Source: Liolophura sinensis (taxonomy: Eukaryota > Mollusca > Polyplacophora > Chitonida > Chitonidae). From it: a DNA stretch of 64,000 nucleotides. The stretch spans positions 44,060,645 to 44,124,644 of the forward strand of contig NC_088302.1 in NCBI RefSeq assembly GCF_032854445.1, read 5' to 3'. The stretch's first letter is position 1. Every line of letters starts with the position of its first letter. Both the position numbers and the translations under genes were made by a program. Positions 13,173 to 24,799 of this stretch are shown piece after piece. A model generated the notes under the pieces. It did not search any database, was not told the DNA's origin, and worked only from the letters and a program-made list of their open reading frames with translations.

Positions 13173-13231
13173 AACCACGATCCTATCATTTATATTTTAG
13201 GACAGGTTTAACACCAGTTCAGTGTTACAGT
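13173..13231. repeat. Left copy of ~60-bp direct repeat
   Basis: Begins AACCACGATCCTATCATTTA and ends 'cagttcagtgttacagtg'. A second copy, differing at about one base, lies at 14339-14398 in the same orientation. Confidence 0.85.
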
Positions 13232-13559
13232 GGCTTCACGCAGTTTATGCCCCTCAATGTTACAGCATTTACATCCCTCATAATGTGCACGTTACGTCAG
13301 CCTGTAGGCAGTTAAGGTGCTGCGACTGCATGATATCTAGTCCAGCTACAGTGAAACCCCATCAGAATATCAATACTTCACGACGATCTCAAGCTTATTA
13401 TGTGTGTCTATACGTACATACGTATATATCGCGAGATCTAACGAATCACAAATTCACATTCATTCAAGTTAAATTCATTGATTTATTAAATTGTTGTTCA
13501 ATGCCTTGCCTGCATACCCACGAATTGTTTTACTTCTTTACGATAACTGTTAGTTCTTT

Positions 13560-13860
13560 GAGTGGAACGAACCGGAGTGTCCGGATTTAAACCACCAACC
13601 GATGGCAAGTTACTGACGAACTTTCCGATATGTGCCGTACAGATAAGCATACCATATTGTTAGAAGACATGTCGTTTTCATCATACAAGGGTCGACTATG
13701 GCTTTATCAATGTCACCATAGCCGCCACACAGTGACCGGGGGTGGGTGGGGGAGTCTACATGTTCCCTGACCAAGGTCGGGTTTGAACCCACAACTAGCT
13801 ATTATTGTAAGTCACAGCTTTGTTATCGCCGCAGGTGATTGGCCACTAACCAATGAGGTC
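13560..13860 (-). repeat. SINE family C (tRNA-derived), full head
   Basis: On the minus strand the head has an A-box-like GGTTAGTGGCCAATC near 13845 and a B-box-like GTGGGTTCAAACCCGACC near 13780. The body includes 'ctgtgtggcggctatggtg' and AAAGTTCGTCAGTAACTTGCC, then GGTTGGTGGTTT. It corresponds to 29995-30321 on the other strand. The A/T-rich tail is not obvious here. Confidence 0.75.
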
Positions 13861-14172
13861 GTAGATCTGAGCGCTGCAGGAGGTTTATTGAGAATCTCGT
13901 TCTGACAAAGGGCGGTTGTTCACTGCGGCACTCCAGTTTCCTCCACATGAAAACAGGATTATGGCGTACAAGTGCAAAATCTAAGAAATATAATTAACTA
14001 AATAAAGGAACAAATAATAGCATTTGCTGGTCATATTACCTTGTAGGCTCAATTAAAGTATTATAGTATTAGTCATCTATGGCATACGTGCATGCACATG
14101 TGAAAGTATTATCTCAAGTTCCACTGCATGGGACGGTTTAACTGTGAACACATCAACGCAACGTGTGAAGAT

Positions 14173-14311
14173 GTGAGTACAGACGCTATAGCTCCCAATA
14201 TTATCATAACACACTGTAGCTCCATATTATAACGGTGAGCTTATTTCACCGTTATAACATGGAGCTACGGTGTGTTAACATACTAGTGGGAGCTATAGCG
14301 TCTATACTCAC
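14173..14311. mobile_element. Hairpin: 66-bp inverted arms with a 7-nt loop
   Basis: Left arm 14173-14238 (starts GTGAGTACAGACGCTATAGC) is the near-perfect reverse complement of right arm 14246-14311. The loop is GCTTATT. The arms differ at only a few positions. Such a compact palindrome could be a MITE, an extruded cruciform-type element or a non-coding RNA precursor; the sequence does not decide. Confidence 0.85.
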
Positions 14312-14338
14312 ATGAATTAGCTACAATATTATTTCATT

Positions 14339-14398
14339 AACCACGATCCTATCGTTTATATTTTAGGACAGGTTTAACACCAGTTCAGTGTTACAGTG
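14339..14398. repeat. Right copy of ~60-bp direct repeat
   Basis: Repeats 13173-13231 with an A-to-G change (CCTATCGTTTA). Together the copies bracket about 1.1 kb that holds a family C SINE and the 66-bp-arm hairpin. Confidence 0.85.
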
Positions 14399-15679
14399 TT
14401 CATCTCTATATTTGTCGATGAGATGGCTGTAGCTTTATGTCAGGGGGATTGTCAGAGAGATGACGAAGGGCAAAGGTTTCTGCCCCGCTGTATATTTGGT
14501 TTCTGTTTTATCTAACCGTCTAATGTTAAGCCTAATTTGAAAATTGTTGTTGAATACCCTAAGAATCAAGTTGTGATTCTTGACACAGGTAGTACATGTA
14601 TACACACAAAATCTGCCCGCTAAGTATGTGTCTACCAGTCAACGCACAAGGAATAACTCTCAAATACGACAGCATCACAGTTAATGTATGCTAATTTACT
14701 TCATTTGGAAACAACAGTTTCACCATGCTGTAGAGCCTGTAGTAAATTCTGTACATTAATAAACTACACCGCCATGAATACATCACCCATAAATACATCC
14801 ATTTCCCTTTTTTGTACAGTACTACTTGTTGTAAGAGTTGTTTCTCAACACACCATTACACAGATAACAGCTTTTGACTTGAACCCTCTGCTAATACAAT
14901 AACGCCGTAGGCGAAATAATTAAACTGGGCTTGTTTTAATGACGTTTGTTTAATTTCAAGGGCCTGTTTGTGTAATGTATGCATGTAAGATATTAATAAT
15001 ACATACATAAACACACTGGTATACACAGTGACACGTTTATAGCATGAGCCGTGTTATGCTATAAAGCGTATATAATCAACAGGTATATTCTGTAGGCTAG
15101 GTTTGCCGCTTTGATCTTTAGTTCCTCATATTATTTATGTACAGAAGTATTCTGACTATATATAAGCATTTATTTGAGTGGCCGTTTAATATCGCCCGTG
15201 TATAATCGTATACACGCGGGCAAAACGTGTGCTAGCGTCTGGTATGTGACGTCTGTTTACCTGGGCAGATTATAGGCCTCACCCAGATAACCCTGGGAGG
15301 CGAGTGGGGGGGAGGCGAGTGGGGGGGGGGAGGGTGGGGGCTAGTGGAGGTGTTCAGGTTCACTCAGAACTAACTAGACAGCTCCACACAGGCAGGTGTT
15401 GTCAGCTATGAGTGGAGTTGCCTTACCTTATCTGTGGGGCCGATAACACTCAACAACGCACCTACACATTTGGGCCAACCAAACTCTGAACAAGTTTTCT
15501 TCGCAAAATGAGGACATATATTGCAATTAATAAGCATTAATATGATTATTTCGAAGCTCAACTTCATTTCTCTCACATTTTTAATGCATGGTACAATGTA
15601 GAATGTGGGGATGAAATCTCACAAATAAAAGCAACAGAACTTTATTAGGTTTAATTATTAATTAGCTAGTGTTATATTT
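14399..15679. other. Intergenic; G-rich tract at 15296-15350
   Basis: A G-rich tract (several runs of 3 to 10 G) occurs at about 15296-15350. It could form a G-quadruplex, but this is composition only. No gene is recognised. Confidence 0.5.
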
Positions 15680-15830
15680 ATACTACGACTGTCAAGTTTA
15701 CTGATGGCGGAAATCGGACGGCCGGAAGTAGCCCACTACCCCTCGCCAGATACCTGACGACGGCAGATTCTACAAGAACGGGATTCGAACCTGTGACCTC
15801 ATCGACCAGGGCTATGTTACATACCTGGAG
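15680..15830 (-). repeat. tRNA-derived SINE fragment, family C-like
   Basis: On the minus strand a B-box-like GGTTCGAATCCCG at about 15780-15792 is followed by a body ending 'gatttccgccatcagtaaac', similar in layout to family C. No ATAAAT tail is visible. Confidence 0.6.
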
Positions 15831-16443
15831 GTTAAAACTTAAGTTGTATGAACCAGTGCTATGAGAAAATTTTAGCCTGTTAAATATTCGGCTGAGTGAC
15901 TTAAACATTGCGACCTGCAAATCCACAGTGCACAAAACAACACTCTCATGATTTGCCTAAATATTAAATAGGTTTAAATAACACTCGGAACGTTTTGGAG
16001 CTTTTCAGTGTGCATTTCGAACCCTTATAAAGCTATGTGTACAGTTAGGCTTACATCCAGGGCTTTCGTGTGGATTATCTCCTCTGTACGAAACTCACAG
16101 GTGGCCAATTAATGAAGTACACTGCCAGACTAATTATCCCCTTGCCAGGTGAACAAATACGCTCCCCAAAATGTTCAACTTTGCCCTAAACACCGTCGAT
16201 GTTAAGGCGATGTCAAGGGCTAGGGTTTAGGGCCGGCCAATTGTGTCCGGCGAGCCGGTTGGTGTCAACCTTATAATAACATACCCCTAGGGTCACAATG
16301 ACCAAAGCCACACTGTGTCCAACGTGCCATAGATATAAAAATTCCCAAGGGAATAACTATAGTTTTGGAGTATCGACAAACTTGACATATTCTAGAATTC
16401 ATAAAGAATTCCAGTTGAGTACCAGGGACAATGGAAAGCCATA
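15831..16443. other. Intergenic, nothing recognised
   Basis: AT-rich sequence between a SINE fragment and a MITE. No supported feature. Confidence 0.4.
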
Positions 16444-16670
16444 TACACTCAAAGAATAATCCGTTAATTTTAGCGGAAGTCTGTTGTCTGAGAAATGATA
16501 GAATGTATTCTGTTATTATAACACAATATTCTGTCATATTCAACATAATATCCTGCTGGTCTAATAGAATCTTTATGTTGAATTAATAGAATATGTGTAT
16601 TATATTTAACAGGACATCACTCAGATAACCAACATTTTGTTAAAATTCACAGAATATTTTTTTCAGTGTA
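16444..16670. mobile_element. Fold-back MITE, second copy of the TACACTGAAA type
   Basis: The left terminus TACACTCAAAGAATAATCCG pairs imperfectly with the right terminus 'agaatatttttttcagtgta', and a near-central 'catattcaac' pairs with 'gttgaatta'. Both ends are TA, as in the 12273-12547 element, with which it shares only the termini. No coding capacity. Confidence 0.75.
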
Positions 16671-18660
16671 CATAGCTATGACAGTGACTGAAAAGTGGCA
16701 ACAACACCGCATTTTGAGCAATTCTGGACCAGTAGTGTCAAATAAACTGCTATTAACATAACTGCAAGCGCTTTCCTTATTATACCGAGTTCTACCCAGG
16801 AGCTGGGGGACGTATAAGTTCCTACTATATACTTAAGAACTCGCGTGAACAGTTAAATAAAACCTTATCTCAGGTAAACTGATGACAAGATTTGTCGAAA
16901 TTCAACGAGCGGGTTACGCCCATTGTGTAAGCTATAGTATCTTATATTGTATACCTTATACAAGATATCATCAGGGTCATGGTGGTAAGCTTACATGTAT
17001 ATTTTAAATATGTAAATAATGATCTAATTTACTGAAATGTTTAAAATTGAAAGTCATTCATTGATATGGAGAGAAGTTACTGAACTTAACAATATATGGC
17101 CTTTTGGACAGGGTTTGCGAAAAAGAGGACTTGCCGTGAGAGGGCTGATCAGTGTTGACTGCCAAACAAGTGTTAAGCTTAGCGCTCAGCTGTTAACCGT
17201 AAAAAGCTGAACTGGAAAAGCGTCGGTCATCAGACTGCTATTTGTCCTTCCATTCATGTGTCATGTCAATTCCTGTGGACAGTGAACAGTCCGGCAAATG
17301 ACAATGGCCGGGGTCACGCGGGTAGGCAACCCCCGATACAATTGTAGTGTCACAGCACACCAAGAAGTCCAGGTAGCGCGTCTGGCGGGCTACAGGAGGC
17401 TGGTATCGTACGTCATGCATATGTAGCTGTAGCTTAGCCCGTTAACCTTCAGAAATATTGATCGTGTTCGAGTACCATAATCATTAATTTAGCGCTTTTC
17501 ATTGTTTAACGTTTTTACTCAAGGATTTTAGCGTGATCTCAAGGGATTGTCTAGACCGCCAAATCATCAAGAACTTTACGAAAGTATCCAAACATTTGGC
17601 TGTATAGTCGACATTGTGACACCAACAACATCATATAGTTTGGGACAATTCAAAAATTACATATCGTCCTCGGCATGATATTCAAAATATACCCATAATG
17701 CCACAATACAAGTTTCTCCACGTTATTGGTATTATTTTTAACCAATGGCCGGGTTAACAATATCCCGATAATGATACTTCTAGCGATATTGGTCCAAATC
17801 GCCAGAATGTGAGTTTTCTTTGCCAAAGCACAGTTGATAACGCTATTCCCATCATCATACGATTACATATAACTGCTGATCGTCAAAGTTTAAAATTAAT
17901 GCATTTTGCACTGTATTACAGGGCGTATCAGAGGATCTGTACGTATGTAGGTGCCGTGAGCTGGCTGTTTTATCGGCCTGTCATATATAGACATGTTTGT
18001 ACTTCTGTAGGTGTCTGTTGTGCCACGTTATATTAAGTGTGTTTATAGATTAAGACACCTTAGTTTCCACACAACGTCCAAATAAAGCCTCGCTACAGAC
18101 ATATGTCAGTCAGCAGAGTACTTTGCTCATCACCGCTTGTGGTTTTCATGTCTTAAAATGAAGATGCATGCGCAGAACCCTGTGAATATACGTACATGTG
18201 TGTATACAGATAGACCGCTATAGTCATTCACAAATGCGTTATCAAATACAACGAAAAGTAACTCTGTATAATTAATCGACATAAACATGCAATAAAAGGA
18301 GGAATGGCTAATAAAAGTGGACATAGCTTGAAACACAGGACATATATACTTCTTTAAGAATTTGACTGAAGAGTGAAATAGACATGTTGCTCAGGATATA
18401 TCTTGGGGTTTATTAGCAGAGTGTGAATTTTCCACACTGATAAGTAATACAGATCTTGGCTGTAATGTTCTCCACAGAGCCATGCTTTAATGATATTGTG
18501 AATATATAGGCCTATGTTCCTTTTGGATAATTAATGTACATGTGAGCCTAGACGCCTAGAAGGTGCATCCAGGCAGAGTACAATAGCTCTCAGTAATTTA
18601 GACGGAGTTGTGTGGTCTGTCTGCCCGTATATCTACTGCGAGACGACAAGCTGTACTTAC
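16671..18660. other. Intergenic or intron of the minus-strand gene
   Basis: This is where the second and later exons of the minus-strand gene starting at 18718 might be expected. A minus-strand open frame at 17238-17420 contains several cysteines, but the acceptor I see beside it does not match the phase-1 donor, so I do not join it. No other feature is supported. Confidence 0.4.
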
Positions 18661-18718
18661 CTGGCGACCCGACAGCATGCCGACAAAGAGCAATCAGCGC
18701 CAGGTAAAACAGGATCAT
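18661..18718 (-). CDS. First coding exon with signal peptide, unknown secreted or membrane protein
   Basis: Starting at the ATG at 18718-18716 (minus), the exon encodes MILFYLALIALCRHAVGSP, a textbook signal peptide: a hydrophobic core followed by small residues suited to signal-peptidase cleavage. The exon ends at 18661, and the next bases are GTAAGTACAG, an excellent splice donor (phase 1). An in-frame upstream ATG at 18784 would add 22 residues (MCVQDTGW...) and would weaken the signal-peptide reading, so I prefer the internal start. The upstream region at 18.8-19.3 kb is GC-rich, as expected of a promoter/5' UTR. The mature protein lies on later exons to the left that I could not identify, so its function is unknown. 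Confidence 0.55.
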
Positions 18719-18784
18719 TAACTCTCCATGGGTAACTGTCCGTGTGTTCAACCCGCCTGTCCAGCCCGTGTCCTGTACACACAT

Positions 18785-19320
18785 GCTAACATCCAGATGT
18801 CCCCGGGTAAAATCCCAACATCACCGCTTAATCATCACTCATCATATGGCCAGGTACGCCGCTCTGTCGACTGTTAACAAAGACAGGTAAATCTCTCTCC
18901 AGCTGATCCACGCCTTTATTCCCCACAACTCTGGCAAAACTCACAGGCAAAGATCATTCACAGTCTACACAACATTATATCCTAATGGACACTTTACGGT
19001 TAGATCAAATCGTCACTCACATATTCGCAAGATACACGCCGTTTCGCAAGCTTATCTGAGTGGGTTACACTACAACAACTTCACCCAGTCGGTGCGTCCG
19101 TCGCTCTAGCTTTGACAAAGTGTGACGCGCCTCGCGAGCCGGCCGCTGTGAGGCGCTGGTGTGGAGGGGCCAGAGGACTAGGCTGTCCGCGGTGCGCTCA
19201 TGTGAGAAGCGACCTGTTCTTTAAATTACAACTGTCATCTCGGGGGAGAGCTACTGCCTGAGTAAATCCCCGGCTCACACCAACTCTCACGCTAAAGCCA
19301 TTATCAGGGCCAGGCCAGTG
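18785..19320 (-). promoter_or_regulatory. GC-rich 5' flank/putative promoter of the minus-strand gene
   Basis: The stretch around 19080-19205 is much richer in G, C and CpG than its surroundings (for example GCGCGCCTCGCGAGCC at about 19126). It lies directly upstream, on the minus strand, of the signal-peptide exon. I see no convincing TATA box. The promoter role is inferred from position and composition only. Confidence 0.4.
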
Positions 19321-20356
19321 AAAAACGCATGGCTACTACAAAGGAGAGGATATTCACAGAAACATGTCTGGGCAAATACTACACACACTCTATAAAATTA
19401 TCAGCAAGTGCTAGTTGAGGAGACAGGTGTATTACATAATCAGCTGTGGAGAGATTTATGGCTTCGTCTCCAATTTTTCACTCGTATAGGCCTCGATAGT
19501 TCATAAACATATCAGTAACACATCCCTCAACCATATGTCACCCCCTCATAACCTAAGTGAATATAGATACCGAAAATACATTCTGCTGTTATTGAACTAT
19601 TTTTCCAGAGTCAGTTTGTAGCCTACACATATACGATTATGTGCGTATAGTGTGAGATGCAATGAGTATAAGTCCAAGATTTGCGTGTTATTACATTAGC
19701 TCTAGCGAGCTGGTCTGACATAGTAAACTGTTACAGGCTGAAATGTACATTACTAGTATATAGTATATTTATACGTTAATAAAGGTCTTCAAATACACAA
19801 CTGCTGATGGGAGTTTCCCTGTTGTTAGGCACACAGGCCTTGAAATATGGCTCACTGCTGTATTATTAATCACTTGCGGTTCGCTCACCTGCTCAGCAGT
19901 TATAACCGGAGACTGAGTTGCCTTGGAGGGTCTTGTTATAAACTCTCTCTACAAAACCATCGATGGTATTAATCATATTAAATTCATTTTGATCTTCACG
20001 TTGATAAAAGCGAATCACTAATACCGTATCAATGGATAGTCGGGGTTAGGAATGGCGCACCTGGCCGTGCTATACTGCCGGTCCATGGTCAGAACTTCGT
20101 TCTAGTGGGAGGAAGTATGTCACAGTTACAGGGAACACACCAATGATTATTTCACGCTTTAATAAACACAGTTCAAGCTTCGCCTGATTGTAAAAAGTAA
20201 CAAGCAGATGCCAGGTGTTGGTAAGCGAAGGCTAGTAGCTGAGGCGGTGAAAGAGGATTTCCGTGTGAAGTCTTCAAATTGATAAATGCTTCTGTTGTCT
20301 GATTTGTATACCAGGTGTACAAGGTCCTATACGTATTTATAGGCTCTATACGTATG
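19321..20356. other. Intergenic, nothing recognised
   Basis: Ordinary AT-rich sequence; no gene or clear repeat. Confidence 0.4.

Positions 20357-20416
<60 letters not shown>
20357..20416. repeat. (TA)n microsatellite
   Basis: About 60 bp of uninterrupted TA dinucleotides, flanked on both sides by related 'cctatacgtatat' phrases. Confidence 0.95.
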
Positions 20417-20420
<4 letters not shown>

Positions 20421-22139
20421 ATACGTATATATAGGCCCTATAGGGTGGTGGAAGTATTGGTTATAACGTGTGTCGTTGTCGTGCAAAGCCGGGTTAACCA
20501 AACCATTCCTCCACATAGCTTTACCGGTCGAAGTTCACACGTGAGGCTTGATGATTTATGTGAAGTGCAAACAAATACGTCCTTATTACAGGTGTGCTGC
20601 TAAGCCCGGGACGTAAGGGTGGCCTAGGTGATCAAGGCCCAACAGATGCTCCCTTAAATCTATTATTGGCTTAAAGTGTCCCTTCCGCCTATTAAAACAG
20701 CTTAAATATCGCCATTTAACTCGGTGGCTACTTCCAGTTTAACCAGGTACATAGATACGTCTTACTCTAGCTATACACGCCCCCCCCCCGACAATACAGG
20801 TATTTAAGTCAGTTGCTTCCAGTCCGATGACTGTGATCCAGTGAGTGACGAAGCAGTACAATAACACTGGCTATGACGCAATAGATACTTAACACATCAA
20901 AGCCGATAAGTGCCCGATCGCACCTCGTGGAGGAACATCAAAGATTCGCAAGACTTTAAACTGTTAGTCGCATTCAGGACAATCCGCTACTGGCATTTTA
21001 GTTTAAGTTAACTATAGTAAAGGCGTCATATCCGGGATAAGGCATTTTATGACAATTATACGTCGAATTACGTAAACAGAATTGCTCCCCCAGTTGGTAA
21101 AGGAGATGCATAGCAAATGTTTCCCACATTCCGTGAGAACAGAACTGCTTCTCCAGCGCATTCCGGCCAGGAAAGTGTCGGGCTAGCTGTAGCTGGGTAT
21201 ACTAGCCCATTTTCTTATGTTGACTTCTATTTATTTAAGTTATTTAGATAATAGTTTATTTTGGTTGCACCTTTTGAGGTTATCTGAATAAAATCCGACA
21301 TCTTTGATCTTCGTGGTTAATTGACCATAAAATTTTAAAGTTGGAACAGTTTTTTCTTCTTCCGTTCCTATTGTACAGATTGAGAGACAAAGACATCTAG
21401 TACAGACCGGAGGCCAGGTTTTATGTTTTAGGTTATAAGCTTATAATCTAATTCCGATACATTGACAAGTGTTATGTTATTTTATCTTATAATTATAAGC
21501 CATTAATGGAAAAAATAGAAGAAACGACAGTGGGCATGATTAAAGTGAGATAGCGTATATATAGCATATAAACTATGCTAGCATGGTCTATATCCATCTA
21601 GCCTATACGTATCCAAGGTACACTTTCGATACTAATCAGGCATTCAGTAATTAATTTAAGTGAGACCAAAAAACCGTTGTTAAATATGACGACATTTAAT
21701 TAAAATTCCAAGCGTGAATCTCAACCTTGAGCTATTACAGTGTAGTAAGTGGAGAGGTTGCAAGTCAGTAAGGTGACATAGGCGGGATTCTTCACTAACG
21801 AACTTGGCCCCATCGTCGTTGAGTCATTATAAAGGGTTTATTCTTTACGAAAGCACATTAACTACGGCTGTCAGAATGATCGTCTGTAACGGATACGAAC
21901 TAAACTTTATCTCTGGAACAAGCTAAGATTGTTATCAGAGCAGGGTGGATTGAGGGATCCCGCGTCTATCCTTATACACGATAACTACTCCCCTAACGCA
22001 AAGTGATTCCAAGTGTTATCTAGTCCAGGACATTTTAATTACATAGGACGGGTGGAATTTGAAACAGTCTGGCTTGATCCCAAAGCCAAGCAGTTCGGGA
22101 TCATGTGACAGTCTGGCCGCATCAACGTTCTGAGCAAAA
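20417..22139. other. Intergenic, nothing recognised
   Basis: Contains a C10 run near 20780. No gene, SINE or tandem repeat is supported. Confidence 0.4.
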
Positions 22140-22690
22140 TGACATTCACTCCGTTGATACAGGAATAACATTCAGTCTAAAGAGAAAAGGCTAACATCCA
22201 GTCTCATGATGCAAGACGAACATCAGTCTCATGATGCAAGACGAACATCCAGTCTCATAATGCAAGACTAACATCCAGTCACTTGTTACAGGAATAACAT
22301 TCAGTCCCTTGATACAAGAATAACATTTAGTCACTTGACACAGGAATAACATCCAGTCTCATGTTACAAGAATAACATCCAGTCTCATCATACAGGAATA
22401 ACATTCAGTCCTTTATCCGAGAATAACATCCAGTCCCTAATACAAGAATAACATCCAGTTTCATGATGCAATACTAACATCCAGTCACTTGTTACAGAAA
22501 TAACATCCAGTCCCTTGATACACGAATAACATTCAGTCCCTTGATACAAGAATAACATTCAGTTACTTGATACAAGAATAACATCTCACTCAGAGATACA
22601 ATAATAACATCTCACTTAGAGATACAAGAATAACTTATACTCCAGAGAAACACGAATAACATTCAGTTTCTTTCAAGCACGAGGTTAAAG
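22140..22690. repeat. Tandem array, ~25-26-bp unit, about 20 copies
   Basis: The unit is like AATAACATCCAGTCCCTTGA plus 'tacaag'. Copies alternate between 'catccagt' and 'cattcagt' and between 'ttgatacaag' and 'atgatgcaag'. It decays to the right, where the units become 'aacatctcactcagagatac'. Confidence 0.88.
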
Positions 22691-22861
22691 AATAGCATTT
22701 AGTCCCGAGATGAAAGAGCTATCTATCTAATTATGAAATTTTCTGGTCGTCTGACAGTGCAGCCAGGACCTGGGGAAAGGTTACGAACTATATTTAGTAA
22801 GACACTGCAGAAAAATGTTTTTAAAGCTTGTTGCTATTCTTAATGTATTAGTTCATTTTTT

Positions 22862-22995
22862 CTTACTTATTTATTTGGATGTTGTTTACCCCAATAAGAA
22901 TTTTTCATTATACCACTTTATGGATGGGGGACACCAGAGTGCCGCGTAAAACCACCTTTGGCAAGTTACTGTCGAACTTCCACACGTGCAGACAG
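22862..22995 (-). repeat. SINE family C, 3' portion
   Basis: On the minus strand it contains AAGTTCGACAGTAACTTGCC, then AAAGGTGG and a degraded 3' end before 'ccaaataaataagtaag'. This matches the family C body plus an A/T tail. Confidence 0.6.
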
Positions 22996-23257
22996 GTATG
23001 TATACCATATTAATGAAAGACAAATAATCTTCAACAAACTTTAGACTGCTCAAACGCATGTGTCCTGACGATGGAAAGGTAAACCTTTAACCATTGGAAA
23101 CGATTGGAAAATGGTGGTCTGTATGAATGTACGGTATTTTTAATTACATGACGTGTTTTCCATCTTTTTGTTCAGTTACTTCCCTTATCCCTCTTACAAG
23201 GTTTGTAATCAGTTTTGTGTATCACGATCCACGAATGTGACATTTTCCACTTTGCAG

Positions 23258-23415
23258 TGAACTTTCACGATGAAATCAAATCCATCACAGCACGACAGCG
23301 GGACCGACGTGGGAACGACCCCTGGGCCCACACGCTGGTTCCTGATGATTCCTCAGAGCCTTTGGGTGTTGAGCTAAGTCTTTATTACATTAGCAATGAA
23401 ACAAGCGCCACAGGG
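23258..23415 (+). CDS. Candidate internal coding exon, unrecognised
   Basis: A good acceptor (TTTTCCACTTTGCAG ending at 23257) precedes an open stretch that ends at a possible donor (CACAGGG|GTAGGG, boundary 23415/23416). The translation includes NFHDEIKSITARQRDRRGND and then PWAHTLVPDDSSEPLGVEL, with coding-like composition. It would enter in phase 1 and leave in phase 0. I recognise no domain and found no partner exons. The donor runs into a G10 tract, which weakens the call. Confidence 0.25.
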
Positions 23416-23826
23416 GTAGGGGGGGGGGGGGATGACACTTGTCCAACGATGTAACACGGGCCAACTTCGTCACCAAGAACTCGAGGGTGTTACAGTGTCA
23501 CCAGACAGGATAATGTTACTCTATTCAGATCATTATCAACGTTTACAAAACGTTACGTAACAGTCCGGTAGTCTACTAAATGTTTCCTTCACTCTACGTA
23601 ATTTACTTCCTCATCTTTGTCACTTGACATGCGCTAATAATGATGATCGCTGTGGGTGTGGTGTCACTGGTTAAGTAGCATCGGATAAATAACGATTAAA
23701 AAGTCATTCGATCAGTGACTCTATGCATGTACCCGACACATCTGTTATACTGTAGAGCCCTGTGGTTATAATGTAATCAGACGTAGAACCTATAAGTAAC
23801 CTATACCTAGCACTGAGCTTCTCTCA

Positions 23827-24020
23827 AAACAGCAACCTTTACTGTAGTGTTGGGGCTCTGTCAGTGAAACAGCAACCTTTGCTGGAAACATTGGACTTTT
23901 CTCAGTGAAACAGCAACCTTTGCTGGTAGTATTGGGGCTCTCAGTAAAGCAGTAACCTTTACTGGTGGTATTGGGGTTCTCAGTAACCTTTACTGGTGGT
24001 ATTGAGGGTTTTTTTCAGTT
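23827..24020. repeat. Tandem array, ~40-55-bp unit, about 5 copies
   Basis: CAGCAACCTTTACTG or CAGCAACCTTTGCTG followed by 'gtattggggctctcagt' recurs at about 23830, 23870, 23910, 23950 and 23980, with shrinking unit length. Confidence 0.8.
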
Positions 24021-24799
24021 GAAACAGAGACAGGTAATCACCCTGTAATGGATTCTCACGTATTAGTGATTCTAACATGCTGCAGTTAAAAATATCTCAT
24101 GAGATTTACCCGATCTGGCACAATTCCCTTAAACCAAACGTTCACAGCGGAGTTACTGATTTACGTAAAGAAGCCGTGGTCTAGCCTCGATTTCAGAATC
24201 AATGTAGACAAAATTAACTTCATTGGAACCAACAGCTAGTATAACACGATTCATTACAACCCTGCAGCATTCCATAATGTGAAGTTATGGTGAACAGAGT
24301 AAGATTTATGCCCTGTCCATTTTTAGTGGGTGAATTTATAGTTTTCTCATGCGCTACCTCGTTTGTGTGAATGAGTCTAGAATTCTTTCGTGTCTTAAAC
24401 CTTGCATCTTACTTTATTTCTTTAATGTTTTAGCAGTTATTTATGAATCATCCTGATTTTACACAGTACAAACTTATAGGCATATACACGTTAAGATAAA
24501 AATTGCTATATGACCACTCTAGTGGACATGTCAACTGTTTTCTATAAAACACCGATGTTTTAGAGAAAACGTTGAAATTATTACTGAAAACGTCAATTTA
24601 TTAAATGGATGCCAGCCTATGTTTTAACAAAATATATGCGTGTTTAATCCCACCATGTACAGGTAACGCGTTCATGGATAAGACGTTTTGGAGTTGAATA
24701 AAAACAGCAAGGCGTTCGCACATTAATGCGTTGTGGTTTTATAAATGCATGTCACGCGTCGTTAATATTTGAAGTGAAAGTATCGTTTGTATTAGCCTA
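24021..24799. other. Intergenic, nothing recognised
   Basis: AT-rich; no supported feature. Confidence 0.4.

Noticed and set aside
17238-17420. Cys-containing minus-strand frame considered as exon 2 after the signal-peptide exon
   Set aside because: The only nearby acceptor gives the wrong phase for the phase-1 donor at 18661, and no donor or domain was found.
23404-23432. G-run considered as a G-quadruplex or telomere-like element
   Set aside because: A simple homopolymer run; no spaced G-tracts of a stable quadruplex pattern and no TTAGGG repeats.
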